From Bryobacterales bacterium (lineage in GTDB: Bacteria > Acidobacteriota > Terriglobia > Bryobacterales > Bryobacteraceae): a DNA stretch of 64,000 nt. The notes below the pieces were generated by a model. That model worked only from the letters and a program-made list of their open reading frames with translations. It made no database searches and was not told the origin of the DNA. How positions within the stretch are numbered: the first letter of the stretch is position 1; every line of letters begins with the position of its first letter. The stretch spans positions 248,001 through 312,000 of the forward strand of contig JADKID010000009.1 of NCBI GenBank assembly GCA_016721425.1, in the 5' to 3' direction. Both the position numbers and the translations under genes were made by a program. Shown here in pieces: positions 32,576-40,969 of the stretch.

Positions 32576-34690
32576 ATGTCGGGAAAGAAACAGAAGCCGG
32601 CCAAGCCACAGTCGTCCGAACCCGCACTATCGCTCAGCGATCCAGCTCTCTATGTGAACCGCGAGCTCAGCCTGCTGGCATTCCAGCGGCGCGTGCTCGA
32701 AGAGGCGCAGGACACGACACACCCCTTGCTGGAGCGAGTGAAGTTCCTCTCGATCCTGGGCTCCAACCTGGACGAGTTCTTCATGGTGCGCGTGGCGGGT
32801 TTGATGAACCAGCAGGAATCCGGCATTCTGGATACCGGCCCAGACGGCATGACGCCAGCCCAACAGCTGGAGGCCATTCGCAAGCGTTTTGAGGGGCTGA
32901 TCTCAGAAGCCCATGCCTGCCGGCGGCAACTGCTGGCGGAGTTGCACGCACAAGGCATCCAAATCCTCGACTACAGCGAGTTGAATGAGACGCAGCGAGA
33001 GCAGACGGGCCGCTATTTTGAGGAGACGATCTACCCGATTCTCACTCCCCTTGCATTCGATCCGGGCCGCCCGTTTCCGCACATCTCGAACCTGAGCCTC
33101 AACCTGTCGGTATTGATCCGCGATCCGGATGGCCAGGAGCACTTCGCGCGTCTGAAGGTTCCGGATACGATTGACCAGTTCGTACCGCTGCACCCGCTTG
33201 CTCGCAAGCGTGGCGGCAAGCCGTTGGCCTTTGTGTGGATTGAGGAGGTGATTCAAGCCAATCTCTCCGCGCTCTTCCCCGGGATGCAGATCGTGGAATC
33301 CCACCCCTTCCACGTCACGCGTGATGCGGAAATGGCGATCCAGGAGTTGGAAGCGGAAGATCTGCTGGAGACTGTCGAGGAGGGGGTGAGGCAGCGCCGC
33401 TTTGGCGCAGTGGTGCGGCTGAAAGTTCCGAAGCGCATGCCGGAGCGGCTGCTCGACATTCTGGTCACCAATCTGGAGATCGACAATTCCGAGGTGTATC
33501 GCATCGAGGGCCCGTTGTCGCTGGTACGGCTGCGGCATCTCGGCAAGCTCGACCGCCCGGACCTGAAGGACGCTCCATTTACCCCGGCGGGGATCAAGGC
33601 CGCCAACGACGACGAGGACATTTTCAGCATCATCCGCCGCGGCGACAATCTGCTGCATCAGCCGTTCGACAGTTTCCAGCCAGTGGTGGACTTTCTGCGT
33701 ACCGCGGCGCGCGACCCCAACGTATTGGCGATCAAAATGACGCTTTACCGCGTGGGCCGCAACGCACCGGTTGTGGAAGCGCTGCTGGAGGCCAACGAGA
33801 ACGGCAAACAGGTGGCGGTGCTGGTAGAGTTGAAGGCTCGCTTCGACGAGGAGTCCAACATCGAGTGGGCGCGGGCGCTGGAAAAAGAGGGCGTCCATGT
33901 TGTCTACGGTCTGGTCGGCATGAAGGTCCACAGCAAGGTGGCGATGGTGGTGCGGCGCGAAGCCAGTGTGATGCGGCGTTACGTCCATCTCTCAACGGGC
34001 AACTACAACGCGGTGACCGCGAATCTTTACACGGACCTCGGATTCTTCACATGCGACGAGGAGATTGGAGGCGATTGCAGCGACCTGTTCAACTACCTCA
34101 CTGGATACTCGGCAAAATCAGACTACCGTAAACTGCTGGTGGCGCCCATCAATCTGCGCAAGCAGTTCGAGAAGATGATCGGGCGGGAGATTGAGCACGC
34201 CAAGGCCGGGCGCGAGGCGCGGCTGATCTTCAAGATGAACGCGCTGGTGGATCCGCGGATCATCCGCCTGTTGTATCAGGCGTCGCAGTCCGGCGTACAG
34301 ATTGACCTGCTTTGCCGCGGGATCTGCTGCCTGCGCCCCGGCCTGGCCGGCATCAGCGAGAACATCCGAGTGACCAGCGTGGTGGGCCGCTTTCTGGAGC
34401 ACAGCCGTATTTTCTATTTCCGCAACAATGGCGAGGAGGAGATCTACCTGGGCTCGGCCGACCTGATGCCTCGCAACATCAATCGCCGCGTGGAGACGCT
34501 GTTCCCCATTCAGAAGCCTCAACTGATCCGCCAGATTCGCGATAAGATTCTTTCGGTCTATCTGACCGATAACGAGAAGGGACGCCGCATGAGCGCTGAT
34601 GGAACCTACAATCGCATTCCCCGCAAGGAAGGCGAGAAGGTGGTAAACGCGCAAGCGGCGCTGTTGAGAAGCCGGTGCTTGAAAACGTAA
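32576..34690 (+). CDS. ppk1: Polyphosphate kinase 1
   Basis: 704 residues, normal length. It reversibly makes polyphosphate from ATP. Seen: the N-terminal domain (YVNRELSLLAFQRRVLEEA, SILGSNLDEFFMVRV), RVGRNAPVVEALLEA, the autophosphorylated histidine His471 in YVHLSTGNYN, TDLGFFT, and His609 in LEHSRIFYFRNNG with IYLGSADLMPRN. The ATG at 32576 is 52 bases from the divergent kinase start. It leads a set with two PPK2 genes, the first of which overlaps its end by 16 bases. Confidence 0.96.
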   Translation: MSGKKQKPAKPQSSEPALSLSDPALYVNRELSLLAFQRRVLEEAQDTTHPLLERVKFLSILGSNLDEFFMVRVAGLMNQQESGILDTGPDGMTPAQQLEAIRKRFEGLISEAHACRRQLLAELHAQGIQILDYSELNETQREQTGRYFEETIYPILTPLAFDPGRPFPHISNLSLNLSVLIRDPDGQEHFARLKVPDTIDQFVPLHPLARKRGGKPLAFVWIEEVIQANLSALFPGMQIVESHPFHVTRDAEMAIQELEAEDLLETVEEGVRQRRFGAVVRLKVPKRMPERLLDILVTNLEIDNSEVYRIEGPLSLVRLRHLGKLDRPDLKDAPFTPAGIKAANDDEDIFSIIRRGDNLLHQPFDSFQPVVDFLRTAARDPNVLAIKMTLYRVGRNAPVVEALLEANENGKQVAVLVELKARFDEESNIEWARALEKEGVHVVYGLVGMKVHSKVAMVVRREASVMRRYVHLSTGNYNAVTANLYTDLGFFTCDEEIGGDCSDLFNYLTGYSAKSDYRKLLVAPINLRKQFEKMIGREIEHAKAGREARLIFKMNALVDPRIIRLLYQASQSGVQIDLLCRGICCLRPGLAGISENIRVTSVVGRFLEHSRIFYFRNNGEEEIYLGSADLMPRNINRRVETLFPIQKPQLIRQIRDKILSVYLTDNEKGRRMSADGTYNRIPRKEGEKVVNAQAALLRSRCLKT

Positions 34691-35430
34691 ACCTCAAACT
34701 GAAACTCTCCCGCGGGGCGTACAAGGAGGCGCTGCCAGCGCTGCAGAGCCGCCTCTATGACCTGGAGAAGGCGTGCTGGGACCACCGCATCTCTTCCATC
34801 GTGGTCTTTGAGGGCTGGGACGCCTCAGGCAAGGGCGGGTGCATCTCCACGCTAACCCAGAGGCTGGATCCGCGCGGCTTTAAGCTTTACTCGATCCACG
34901 AACCCCGCACCTTTGAGCAGAACAATCCCTGGCTGTGGCGGTTCTGGTTGAAGGCGCCGAACCACGGAGAGATGGTCATCTTCGATCATTCCTGGTACCA
35001 CCGTGTACTGGATGAGCGTGTGAACCGGACGGTGCCGGTAAAGACGTGGAGGCAGGCGTACCGGGACATCCCGGAGTTCGAGCGCATGCTCGCCGACGAT
35101 GGCACGGTGATCCTCAAATTCTGGTTCCACATCAGCGCCAAGGAGCAGGCCAAGCGATTCCACGCCATTGAGAAGGACCCGATGGAGAGCTGGCGCGTCA
35201 CCACACAGGACTGGCAACGCCACACGCTCTACGACCAGTACAGGGAAGCAGCCGAGGAGATGCTGGAGTTGACGGAGGGCGAGTTTGCTCCGTGGACTAT
35301 CGTTGAGGCGACCTCGCGCTGGCATGCGCGAGTGAAGGTCTTCCAGACTATCATCCACGCGCTGGAAGAAGCGCTTGGCGACAAGGCGCCGGCGATGCGC
35401 TCCGCGGATCCGGAAACGGAGGGTGAGTGA
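34675..35430 (+). CDS. PPK2-family protein, first of a tandem pair, with variant lid motif
   Basis: 251 residues from a GTG that overlaps the ppk1 end by 16 bases. Walker A is VVFEGWDASGKGG and the Walker B/lid region is IFDHSWYHRVLDERV. Active PPK2 enzymes have DRSWY(G/N)R at this place, so an Arg and a small residue are both replaced by His here. PPK2 enzymes move phosphate between polyphosphate and nucleotides. The protein resembles the first half of two-domain polyphosphate:AMP phosphotransferases. Its activity is uncertain because of the changed residues. Confidence 0.85.
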   Translation: MLENVNLKLKLSRGAYKEALPALQSRLYDLEKACWDHRISSIVVFEGWDASGKGGCISTLTQRLDPRGFKLYSIHEPRTFEQNNPWLWRFWLKAPNHGEMVIFDHSWYHRVLDERVNRTVPVKTWRQAYRDIPEFERMLADDGTVILKFWFHISAKEQAKRFHAIEKDPMESWRVTTQDWQRHTLYDQYREAAEEMLELTEGEFAPWTIVEATSRWHARVKVFQTIIHALEEALGDKAPAMRSADPETEGE

Positions 35431-36161
35431 TGCTGCGGACACTGGATTTGAGCCTCAAACTGGAGCGGGCCGAGTACGAAGTGCAGCTGACACGCCGCCA
35501 GATTCAACTACGCGAACTGGGCTGGCAGATCTATCAGCAGAAGCGCCCGGTGGTGCTGGTATTTGAGGGTTGGGACGCGGCAGGCAAGGGTGGCATCATC
35601 AAGCGCATTACGGAGAAGATCGACCCGCGCGGTTACGTCGTCTATCCGATCAGCGCGCCGCAAGGCGAAGACAAAACCCGCCACTACCTTTACCGTTTCT
35701 GGAGGCGGCTGCCGGAACGCGGGCAGATCGCGATTTTTGACCGCTCCTGGTACGGCCGCGTGTTGGTGGAGCGCGTGGAAGGGTTTTGCACGGCTTCGGC
35801 CTGGAAACGGGCATACAAGGAGATCAATTCGTTCGAACGGCAGTTGCGCGATTCTGGCGCGATTCTCGCCAAGTTCTGGATTCAGATCTCGCGGGAAGAG
35901 CAACTGCGGCGCTTTGAGGAGCGGCAGCGAATCGGGTATAAGGCGTGGAAGCTGACGGACGAAGACTGGCGGAACCGCGCCAAATGGAGCGACTACGAAG
36001 AGGCGGTCCGGGAGATGCTGCTGAAGACCGGAACAAGGCTGGCGCCATGGACTATGGTGGAGGGCAATGACAAATACTGGGCGCGAGTCAAGGTGCTCTC
36101 GCGTCTGGTGGAGGTGCTCTCGCACGACCTCAACTACAAGCCACAGGACCCGTTGAAATAG
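35430..36161 (+). CDS. PPK2-family polyphosphate:nucleotide phosphotransferase
   Basis: 243 residues. The ATG at 35430 shares its first base with the previous TGA and has GGAGG 7 bases upstream. Walker A is VFEGWDAAGKGG, and the lid/Walker B motif is canonical: IFDRSWYGRVLVERVEGF. WRNRAKWSDYEEAVREM matches the family C-terminal helix. It uses polyphosphate to phosphorylate a nucleotide (AMP or ADP type). It looks like the second half of a split two-domain enzyme whose first half is the preceding gene. Confidence 0.92.
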   Translation: MLRTLDLSLKLERAEYEVQLTRRQIQLRELGWQIYQQKRPVVLVFEGWDAAGKGGIIKRITEKIDPRGYVVYPISAPQGEDKTRHYLYRFWRRLPERGQIAIFDRSWYGRVLVERVEGFCTASAWKRAYKEINSFERQLRDSGAILAKFWIQISREEQLRRFEERQRIGYKAWKLTDEDWRNRAKWSDYEEAVREMLLKTGTRLAPWTMVEGNDKYWARVKVLSRLVEVLSHDLNYKPQDPLK

Positions 36162-36248
36162 CCAGACGAATTTGCAGCTTGCGCCGCCCCCTCGAAATGA
36201 GGCAATCTGGAAGGTTTCCTTTCGTAGTTTTTCCTGGTGGGCGGGTAT

Positions 36249-37205
36249 ATGAAGGTTCGCGTACTCTATCACGATCATTGTTTCGACGGCGCCGCCTCGG
36301 CGGCCTACTTCAGCCGGTTCGCGTCAGACCGCTACGGTGCGGGCGCCGAGTTCGCCTATACAGGCATGGCCCACAAAGCCTCGCAGCTGTTTGAGGAGTC
36401 GCTATTCGACGGCGATGAGAACGCGATTGTCGATTTCAAGTACTCCAACAGCGATCGAATCACATGGTGGTTCGATCATCATCAGAGCGCGTTCCTCTCG
36501 CACGACGACCAGCTCGACTACGAGAGGAAGAAGAGCCAGCGCCGCTACTACTTCGACCCGAAGTACCGCTCCTGCACCGAGTTCATCGCCCATATCGGGC
36601 GCACCGTATATGGCTACGATGCCGCCGATCTGGCTGAACTGGTTCACTGGGCAGGCATCATCGACGGCGCTAACTACAACAGCGCCGATGAAGCCGTGCA
36701 CATGGAAGAACCGGCGATGAAACTGACGCTGGTGATCGAAGCGGTGAAGGGATCCGAGATGGTGCAGAAGGTGATCCGCATGATGCAGCGCCAGAGTCTG
36801 GCCGAGATCATGGCGGAGCCGCAGATCCAGGCTGTGTTCCAGCCGCTGTGGGAGCGCCACCTGAGCTCGATCGACGTGATCCGGCAGACGGGCCACTGCG
36901 CTGACGGAGTCATCTTCTTCGACGTCGCAGACTACGACATGGAGGGGTACAACAAGTTTGTTCCCTACTCGCTCTTTCCGCAGGCCATCTACACGGTATC
37001 TGTGAGCCGGGCCAGTTTCCGCACGAAAGTGAGCGTTGGCTCCAATCCGTGGGCGCCCTCGGAGCCGACGCACAACCTGGCCACGATTTGCGAGCGTTAC
37101 GGTGGCGGCGGACACCCGCGGGTGGGCGCCATCAGCTTTGAGCGCGATGAGTTGGAGCAGGCGCGCCGGGTGGCGCATGAAGTGGTGGCGGAACTGCGCG
37201 GGTAG
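36249..37205 (+). CDS. DHH-family phosphoesterase
   Basis: 318 residues from the ATG at 36249. The metal-binding motifs are VLYHDHCFDGAASA at the N-terminus, IVDFKYS, WWFDHHQSAF (the DHH signature), and YGGGGHPRVGAISF of the DHHA1 domain at the C-terminus. The superfamily includes RecJ, NrnA-like nano-RNases, c-di-AMP phosphodiesterases and the PPX1 exopolyphosphatases. It follows the polyphosphate-kinase genes by 87 bases on the same strand, so polyphosphate or a nucleotide product is a reasonable but unproven substrate. Confidence 0.85.
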   Translation: MKVRVLYHDHCFDGAASAAYFSRFASDRYGAGAEFAYTGMAHKASQLFEESLFDGDENAIVDFKYSNSDRITWWFDHHQSAFLSHDDQLDYERKKSQRRYYFDPKYRSCTEFIAHIGRTVYGYDAADLAELVHWAGIIDGANYNSADEAVHMEEPAMKLTLVIEAVKGSEMVQKVIRMMQRQSLAEIMAEPQIQAVFQPLWERHLSSIDVIRQTGHCADGVIFFDVADYDMEGYNKFVPYSLFPQAIYTVSVSRASFRTKVSVGSNPWAPSEPTHNLATICERYGGGGHPRVGAISFERDELEQARRVAHEVVAELRG

Positions 37206-37211
37206 TTGGGT

Positions 37212-37607
37212 TCAACGCTCGGGCGGCAGCGCGCACACCGGCGAGCCAAACCAGTGCCGGTGACGGGCGACCCAGTGATAGGCGAGCCTCGTGACCGGCT
37301 GGCAGGCCCGCAGCAGGGTGGCGGTGCCGCCGCGCCCGGCTGCACTCAATGCGCGGATCATGGCCTCGCTGCCGCCATACACGGCGCCTTCGGCGCTGAT
37401 CCAGAGGATCTGCCCCGCCATGGTTTCCAGAACCGCCTGCGGGAGCAGATCGGCCACCTGCTGGCGTGGGATGACACTGACCGGCTGGCGGGCGTACCAC
37501 TGGAAACGGGCAACCGACTTCGCACAAAACCCGCAGGCGCCGTCCCACAGAAGAACGGAGCGCGGGTTCGCAATGAAGATGCCTGGAAGAGTCTCGGGCG
37601 GATTCAC
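37212..37607 (-). CDS. DCC-family thiol-disulfide oxidoreductase-like protein (DUF393)
   Basis: 131 residues. The family motif is LLWDGACGFCAKSV, the DxxxCxxC signature of the DCC/DUF393 family. LPQAVLETMAGQILWI and the AYHWVARHRHWF C-terminus also fit. The biochemical role of the family is poorly defined. It starts with a GTG overlapping the radical SAM gene stop (GTGA), so the two are coupled. It converges on the DHH gene with 6 bases between the ends. Confidence 0.85.
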   Translation of the reverse strand: MNPPETLPGIFIANPRSVLLWDGACGFCAKSVARFQWYARQPVSVIPRQQVADLLPQAVLETMAGQILWISAEGAVYGGSEAMIRALSAAGRGGTATLLRACQPVTRLAYHWVARHRHWFGSPVCALPPER

Positions 37608-38644
37608 TGGCCGGAACTGGTGATGTTCACCAGGGGTTGCTCTGGTGTTTCGTATGGACGCGAATCAGGCAAAGTCTGCGGTGCGCGCCAGAAATCGAAA
37701 TAGGAGACATAGTGGACGCAGCTCACCGTGCAGTGGGGGGCGCAGGCCTTCTCCGTGGTGTACTCGCGGCGGATGTCCTGGACTGTGTAGGCGGTAAGCG
37801 GCTTGCCTGGGTATCCGCGCTGCTGGCTGCAATAGTGCACCAACCCGTCCTCGCAGATATAGACGTAACGGGCGCCGGCGCGGCAACGCCAGTGGTTTGG
37901 CTGCCCCTTAGCGATGTTTTCCTGGAAGAAGTTGAGCTGAGAGAAGTTCCGCTTCTCCAGGCCCTTCACAGCCAGATAAATCTCCCGCTCCTTGGGAGAT
38001 AGCGGCTTCAACTGCCCGCTACCGTCGTGGATGATGCCGATGGTGGATGAAAAGCCCAGGTGGATGGCGCGTCTGGCAATCACCAGAGCGTCGTCCTCGT
38101 TCTTGACGCCGCCGCCCACCACCGAGTTGATATTGACGTGGAAGAGGGCATGGTTAGCGAGCAGTTGCAGCTTGCGATCCAGGACCTTCAAACTCTTCTT
38201 CGACACCTCGTCGGGCTGGACGTTGTCGATGGAGATCTGCATATGATCCAGGCCGGCACGATTGAGCCGCTCGATCCGCTCGGCAGTCAGCAGATAGCCG
38301 TTGGTGATGAGGCCGGTGATGGCGCCCGTGGAACGGATGCGCGTGATGATCTGATCGAGATCCGGATGCAGCAGAGGTTCTCCGCCGCTGATGGTGATGA
38401 TGCCGGTGCCGAGCCTGCCGAGATTGTCAACCCGCTCCAACATGACGTCGGTATCGACCGGCTTGGAGAAGTCGTCAAACTCGTTGCAATAGGTACACGC
38501 CAGGTTACAGCGCCGTATCGGGATGATATGCGCCATGATGGGGTGATCCTTGTGCAGGGCGCCCCAGGCAATCATTTTCAATTCACGGAGCCTGCGTTTG
38601 AGCGCTGCCCAGTCGCGGCGGGCCCCGAAGACGTGGTCCGGCAT
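37604..38644 (-). CDS. Radical SAM protein with SPASM-like cysteine-rich C-terminus
   Basis: 346 residues. The iron-sulfur motif is PIRRCNLACTYCNEF near residue 47, followed by ITISGGEPLLHPDL and the strand motifs GLITNGYLL and MQISIDNV. The C-terminal part has cysteines in WRCRAGARYVYICEDGLVHYC and ACAPHCTVSC, suggesting auxiliary clusters as in SPASM or twitch proteins. Substrate unknown. It is not a clear MoaA, PqqE or HpnH. Coupling to the DCC protein gene suggests joint work on a thiol or peptide substrate. Confidence 0.88.
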   Translation of the reverse strand: MPDHVFGARRDWAALKRRLRELKMIAWGALHKDHPIMAHIIPIRRCNLACTYCNEFDDFSKPVDTDVMLERVDNLGRLGTGIITISGGEPLLHPDLDQIITRIRSTGAITGLITNGYLLTAERIERLNRAGLDHMQISIDNVQPDEVSKKSLKVLDRKLQLLANHALFHVNINSVVGGGVKNEDDALVIARRAIHLGFSSTIGIIHDGSGQLKPLSPKEREIYLAVKGLEKRNFSQLNFFQENIAKGQPNHWRCRAGARYVYICEDGLVHYCSQQRGYPGKPLTAYTVQDIRREYTTEKACAPHCTVSCVHYVSYFDFWRAPQTLPDSRPYETPEQPLVNITSSGQ

Positions 38645-38759
38645 GAGAAGTTATCCCTATTAAACCAGATGATGCCCGCTCTAGGGACGTTTCAGCATCC
38701 GGCTGACAGGATCGCGGGTTGAACGGCGCTTTTCGAAGGCTGAACGAACCGCCGGGGAG

Positions 38760-39545
38760 CTACTGCTTCTTGGCGGGGGGCTTGGGATCCTGGGGCTTTT
38801 CCACTTCATCCCCGAACGTGATGGTGGATTCAGCGCGGAACTGCTTGTAGTCCTTGTAGGTGATTACCATCTTGATGGGCACGGGGCCGGAATCGAAGTT
38901 GAGCGTGTCGTTGGAAACCGTGTAGGTGGGGAACCAGTACTTACCGTCGATCTGCTCGCGGTAGGTTTCGAACTTGGGGAATCGCTGGGAGGCGATCTTC
39001 TTGCCAACGCCAACGCCGCGGCCATAGGTCTTGACGATCTGAAGATCGCGGTCATCCACCCAGATCTGACCGCCGAAGTAGCGGACGCCCTCGATCATCT
39101 TCTTGGGCTTCACGGCAAAGACGTAACAGGTGATCTCGTCTACGGATTCGCGGCCCAGGTAGCGGACGTTGTAGTTGGACTGTTCCTTAGACGTCAGGAC
39201 GAAGGGCTGGACGTTGCGAATGTCCTGCTCGTCCTCGGCGGTGAACTGAATCCGCTGGAGCGTGTTCATGGGGGCGTAGACGACGCGCTCCGTGCGCTTG
39301 CCCTCTTTGGAAAAGACGACATCGGTCTGCATCTCCATCTTGCCCGACGCGCGTCCGCCGGCGCCGAGTTCCTCAAACTTATAGTGCTGCCGGTACGTGT
39401 AGGCTTCGCGAGCCCGGGCGAACTCGGTCTCCTTGGCGGCGAACTTATCGACGATCGACTGAATCTCGGCTTGACTGGGCGGCGCGGTCCCCTCGGCACC
39501 CCAGGCGGCCGCGGACGCAATCACTGTCAAAAGGAGGAATCGCAT
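38760..39545 (-). CDS. Secreted protein with LolA/LppX-like fold
   Basis: 261 residues with a clear signal peptide (MRFLLLTVIASAAAWGAEG). The mature part is a beta-rich domain with TERVVYAPMNTLQRIQFT, CYVFAVKPKKM and QIWVDDRDLQIVKTYG, resembling outer-membrane lipoprotein-sorting (LolA-like) proteins common in acidobacteria. The tail is charged and Pro/Lys-rich. It has no lipobox. Function unknown; lipid or lipoprotein handling in the periplasm is inferred. The 115 bases upstream show nothing I recognise. Confidence 0.75.
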   Translation of the reverse strand: MRFLLLTVIASAAAWGAEGTAPPSQAEIQSIVDKFAAKETEFARAREAYTYRQHYKFEELGAGGRASGKMEMQTDVVFSKEGKRTERVVYAPMNTLQRIQFTAEDEQDIRNVQPFVLTSKEQSNYNVRYLGRESVDEITCYVFAVKPKKMIEGVRYFGGQIWVDDRDLQIVKTYGRGVGVGKKIASQRFPKFETYREQIDGKYWFPTYTVSNDTLNFDSGPVPIKMVITYKDYKQFRAESTITFGDEVEKPQDPKPPAKKQ

Positions 39546-39590
39546 ATCGTCACCTGCTCCCTACTATGGATGATCCGGACCGGGCTGCGG

Positions 39591-40766
39591 TTACGAAAGA
39601 AGTTGCTTGGCGATGGTCAGCATCTGCATGTGGCTGGTGCCCTCGTAGATGCGGCCGATTTTGGCATCGCGGTAGAGCTTCTCCACGGGGTAATCCTTCG
39701 TGAATCCGACGCCGCCGAATATCTCAACCGCGCGCGAAGCGACGCTTTCAGCCACCTGGGATGCCCAGTACTTGGCCATGGCCGCTTCTTTCAGGAAGGG
39801 CTGGCCGGCCTCCCGCAGACGCGCGGCGTTGTAGGTGAGCAGGCGGGCGGTTTCGACATCGGTCGCCATGCGCGCCAACTCCATTTGCACAGCCTGAAAC
39901 TCGGCGATGGGCTTCCCAAATTGCTTGCGCTCCTTCGAATAGGCGATGGCGTGCTGTAAGGCGCCGTGGGCCAATCCTGTCATCTGGGCGCCGATGCCGA
40001 TGCGTCCCTCATTGAGGGTCTCGATGGCGATCTTGTAGCCCTTGCCGATCTCTCCGAGGACGTCGGACTTCGGAACGCGCACGTTGTCCAGGATGAGCTC
40101 GCAGGTGGATGAGGCGCGAATGCCGAGTTTGTCCTCTTTCTTGCCGACGGCGAAACCAGCGGCGGCGCGCGGCACGACAAAGCACGTGATGCCCTTGTAG
40201 CCAGCCTCTGGATTGACCGTAGCGAAGACAAGGTAGATACCAGCTTCGTAGGCATTGGTGATCCACATCTTGCGGCCGTTCAGGACGTAGTCATCGCCGT
40301 CTGCCACCGCGCGAGTGGTTAGGGCGAAGGCGTCAGAACCGGCGCCGGCTTCGGAGAGGGCGTAACAGGCCAGGGTATTGGTGGCCAGGCGCGGCAGCCA
40401 GCGTCGTTTCTGCTCCGCCGTGGCCCAGCGGATGACGGCGTTGTTGACGAGTGTATTCTGGACATCCACAATCACACCGGCGCTGGGGTCTACGGCGGCC
40501 ACCTCTTCAATCGCGATCAACGCCTGAAAGAACGTACCGCCCTGGCCGCCGTACTCCTCCGGGATCTCGATCCCCATCAGCCCCAGGTCGAAGATCTGCT
40601 TCAGCAGAGGGGGATGGAAAAGTCCGTCATCGTCCATCTCGCGGACTCTGGGACCGATCTCTTTCTTCGAGAACTGCCGCACGGCATCGCGAAACAGGCT
40701 TTCGTCCTCATTGAACGCGGTGAGCGGGCGCGCATCGCCGGCGGTCGTCAGCCCCTTGGTCTCCAT
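39591..40766 (-). CDS. Acyl-CoA dehydrogenase
   Basis: 391 residues. It carries out FAD-dependent alpha,beta-dehydrogenation of an acyl-CoA. Seen: MGIEIPEEYGGQGG, CYALSEAGAGSDAFAL (flavin-site signature), WITNAYEAG, GFTKDYPVEKLYRDAKIGRIYEGTS broken over the C-terminus, with the Glu of YEGTS as the likely catalytic base. Chain length preference is not readable; short-chain/butyryl type is most like it. No good ribosome site is seen before the ATG at 40766, which lies only 14 bases from the divergent start at 40781. Confidence 0.94.
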   Translation of the reverse strand: METKGLTTAGDARPLTAFNEDESLFRDAVRQFSKKEIGPRVREMDDDGLFHPPLLKQIFDLGLMGIEIPEEYGGQGGTFFQALIAIEEVAAVDPSAGVIVDVQNTLVNNAVIRWATAEQKRRWLPRLATNTLACYALSEAGAGSDAFALTTRAVADGDDYVLNGRKMWITNAYEAGIYLVFATVNPEAGYKGITCFVVPRAAAGFAVGKKEDKLGIRASSTCELILDNVRVPKSDVLGEIGKGYKIAIETLNEGRIGIGAQMTGLAHGALQHAIAYSKERKQFGKPIAEFQAVQMELARMATDVETARLLTYNAARLREAGQPFLKEAAMAKYWASQVAESVASRAVEIFGGVGFTKDYPVEKLYRDAKIGRIYEGTSHMQMLTIAKQLLS

Positions 40767-40780
40767 GCCATCATTAAACC

Positions 40781-40969
40781 ATGTCAACAGCCATGGGGCC
40801 GGATTGGAAAGCACTGGCCGCCGCCCAGAAGATTGAGATCGACGACAAGCAGCGAGAGCGTCTCGAGGCGCTTGCCAAAACGATGCTCGGCCTACGCGGC
40901 ATGATCGACTGGAGCGAGGAGCCGGCAATCTCGTTTCGCGTCGATCCCATTGAGGAGGCGGGGCAGTGA
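40781..40969 (+). CDS. AtzG/GatC-like small subunit coupled to an amidase
   Basis: 62 residues, acidic and helical (ALAAAQKIEIDDKQRERLEALAKTM split over two helices), ending ISFRVDPIEEAGQ. Its size, its place and the terminal EPAISFRVDP pattern resemble AtzG-type partners (DUF4089) of amidase-signature enzymes, which are distant GatC relatives. The stop overlaps the amidase GTG (GTGA). A start at the ATG at 40793 is possible. No ribosome site is visible, so translation may be leaderless. Confidence 0.6.
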   Translation: MSTAMGPDWKALAAAQKIEIDDKQRERLEALAKTMLGLRGMIDWSEEPAISFRVDPIEEAGQ

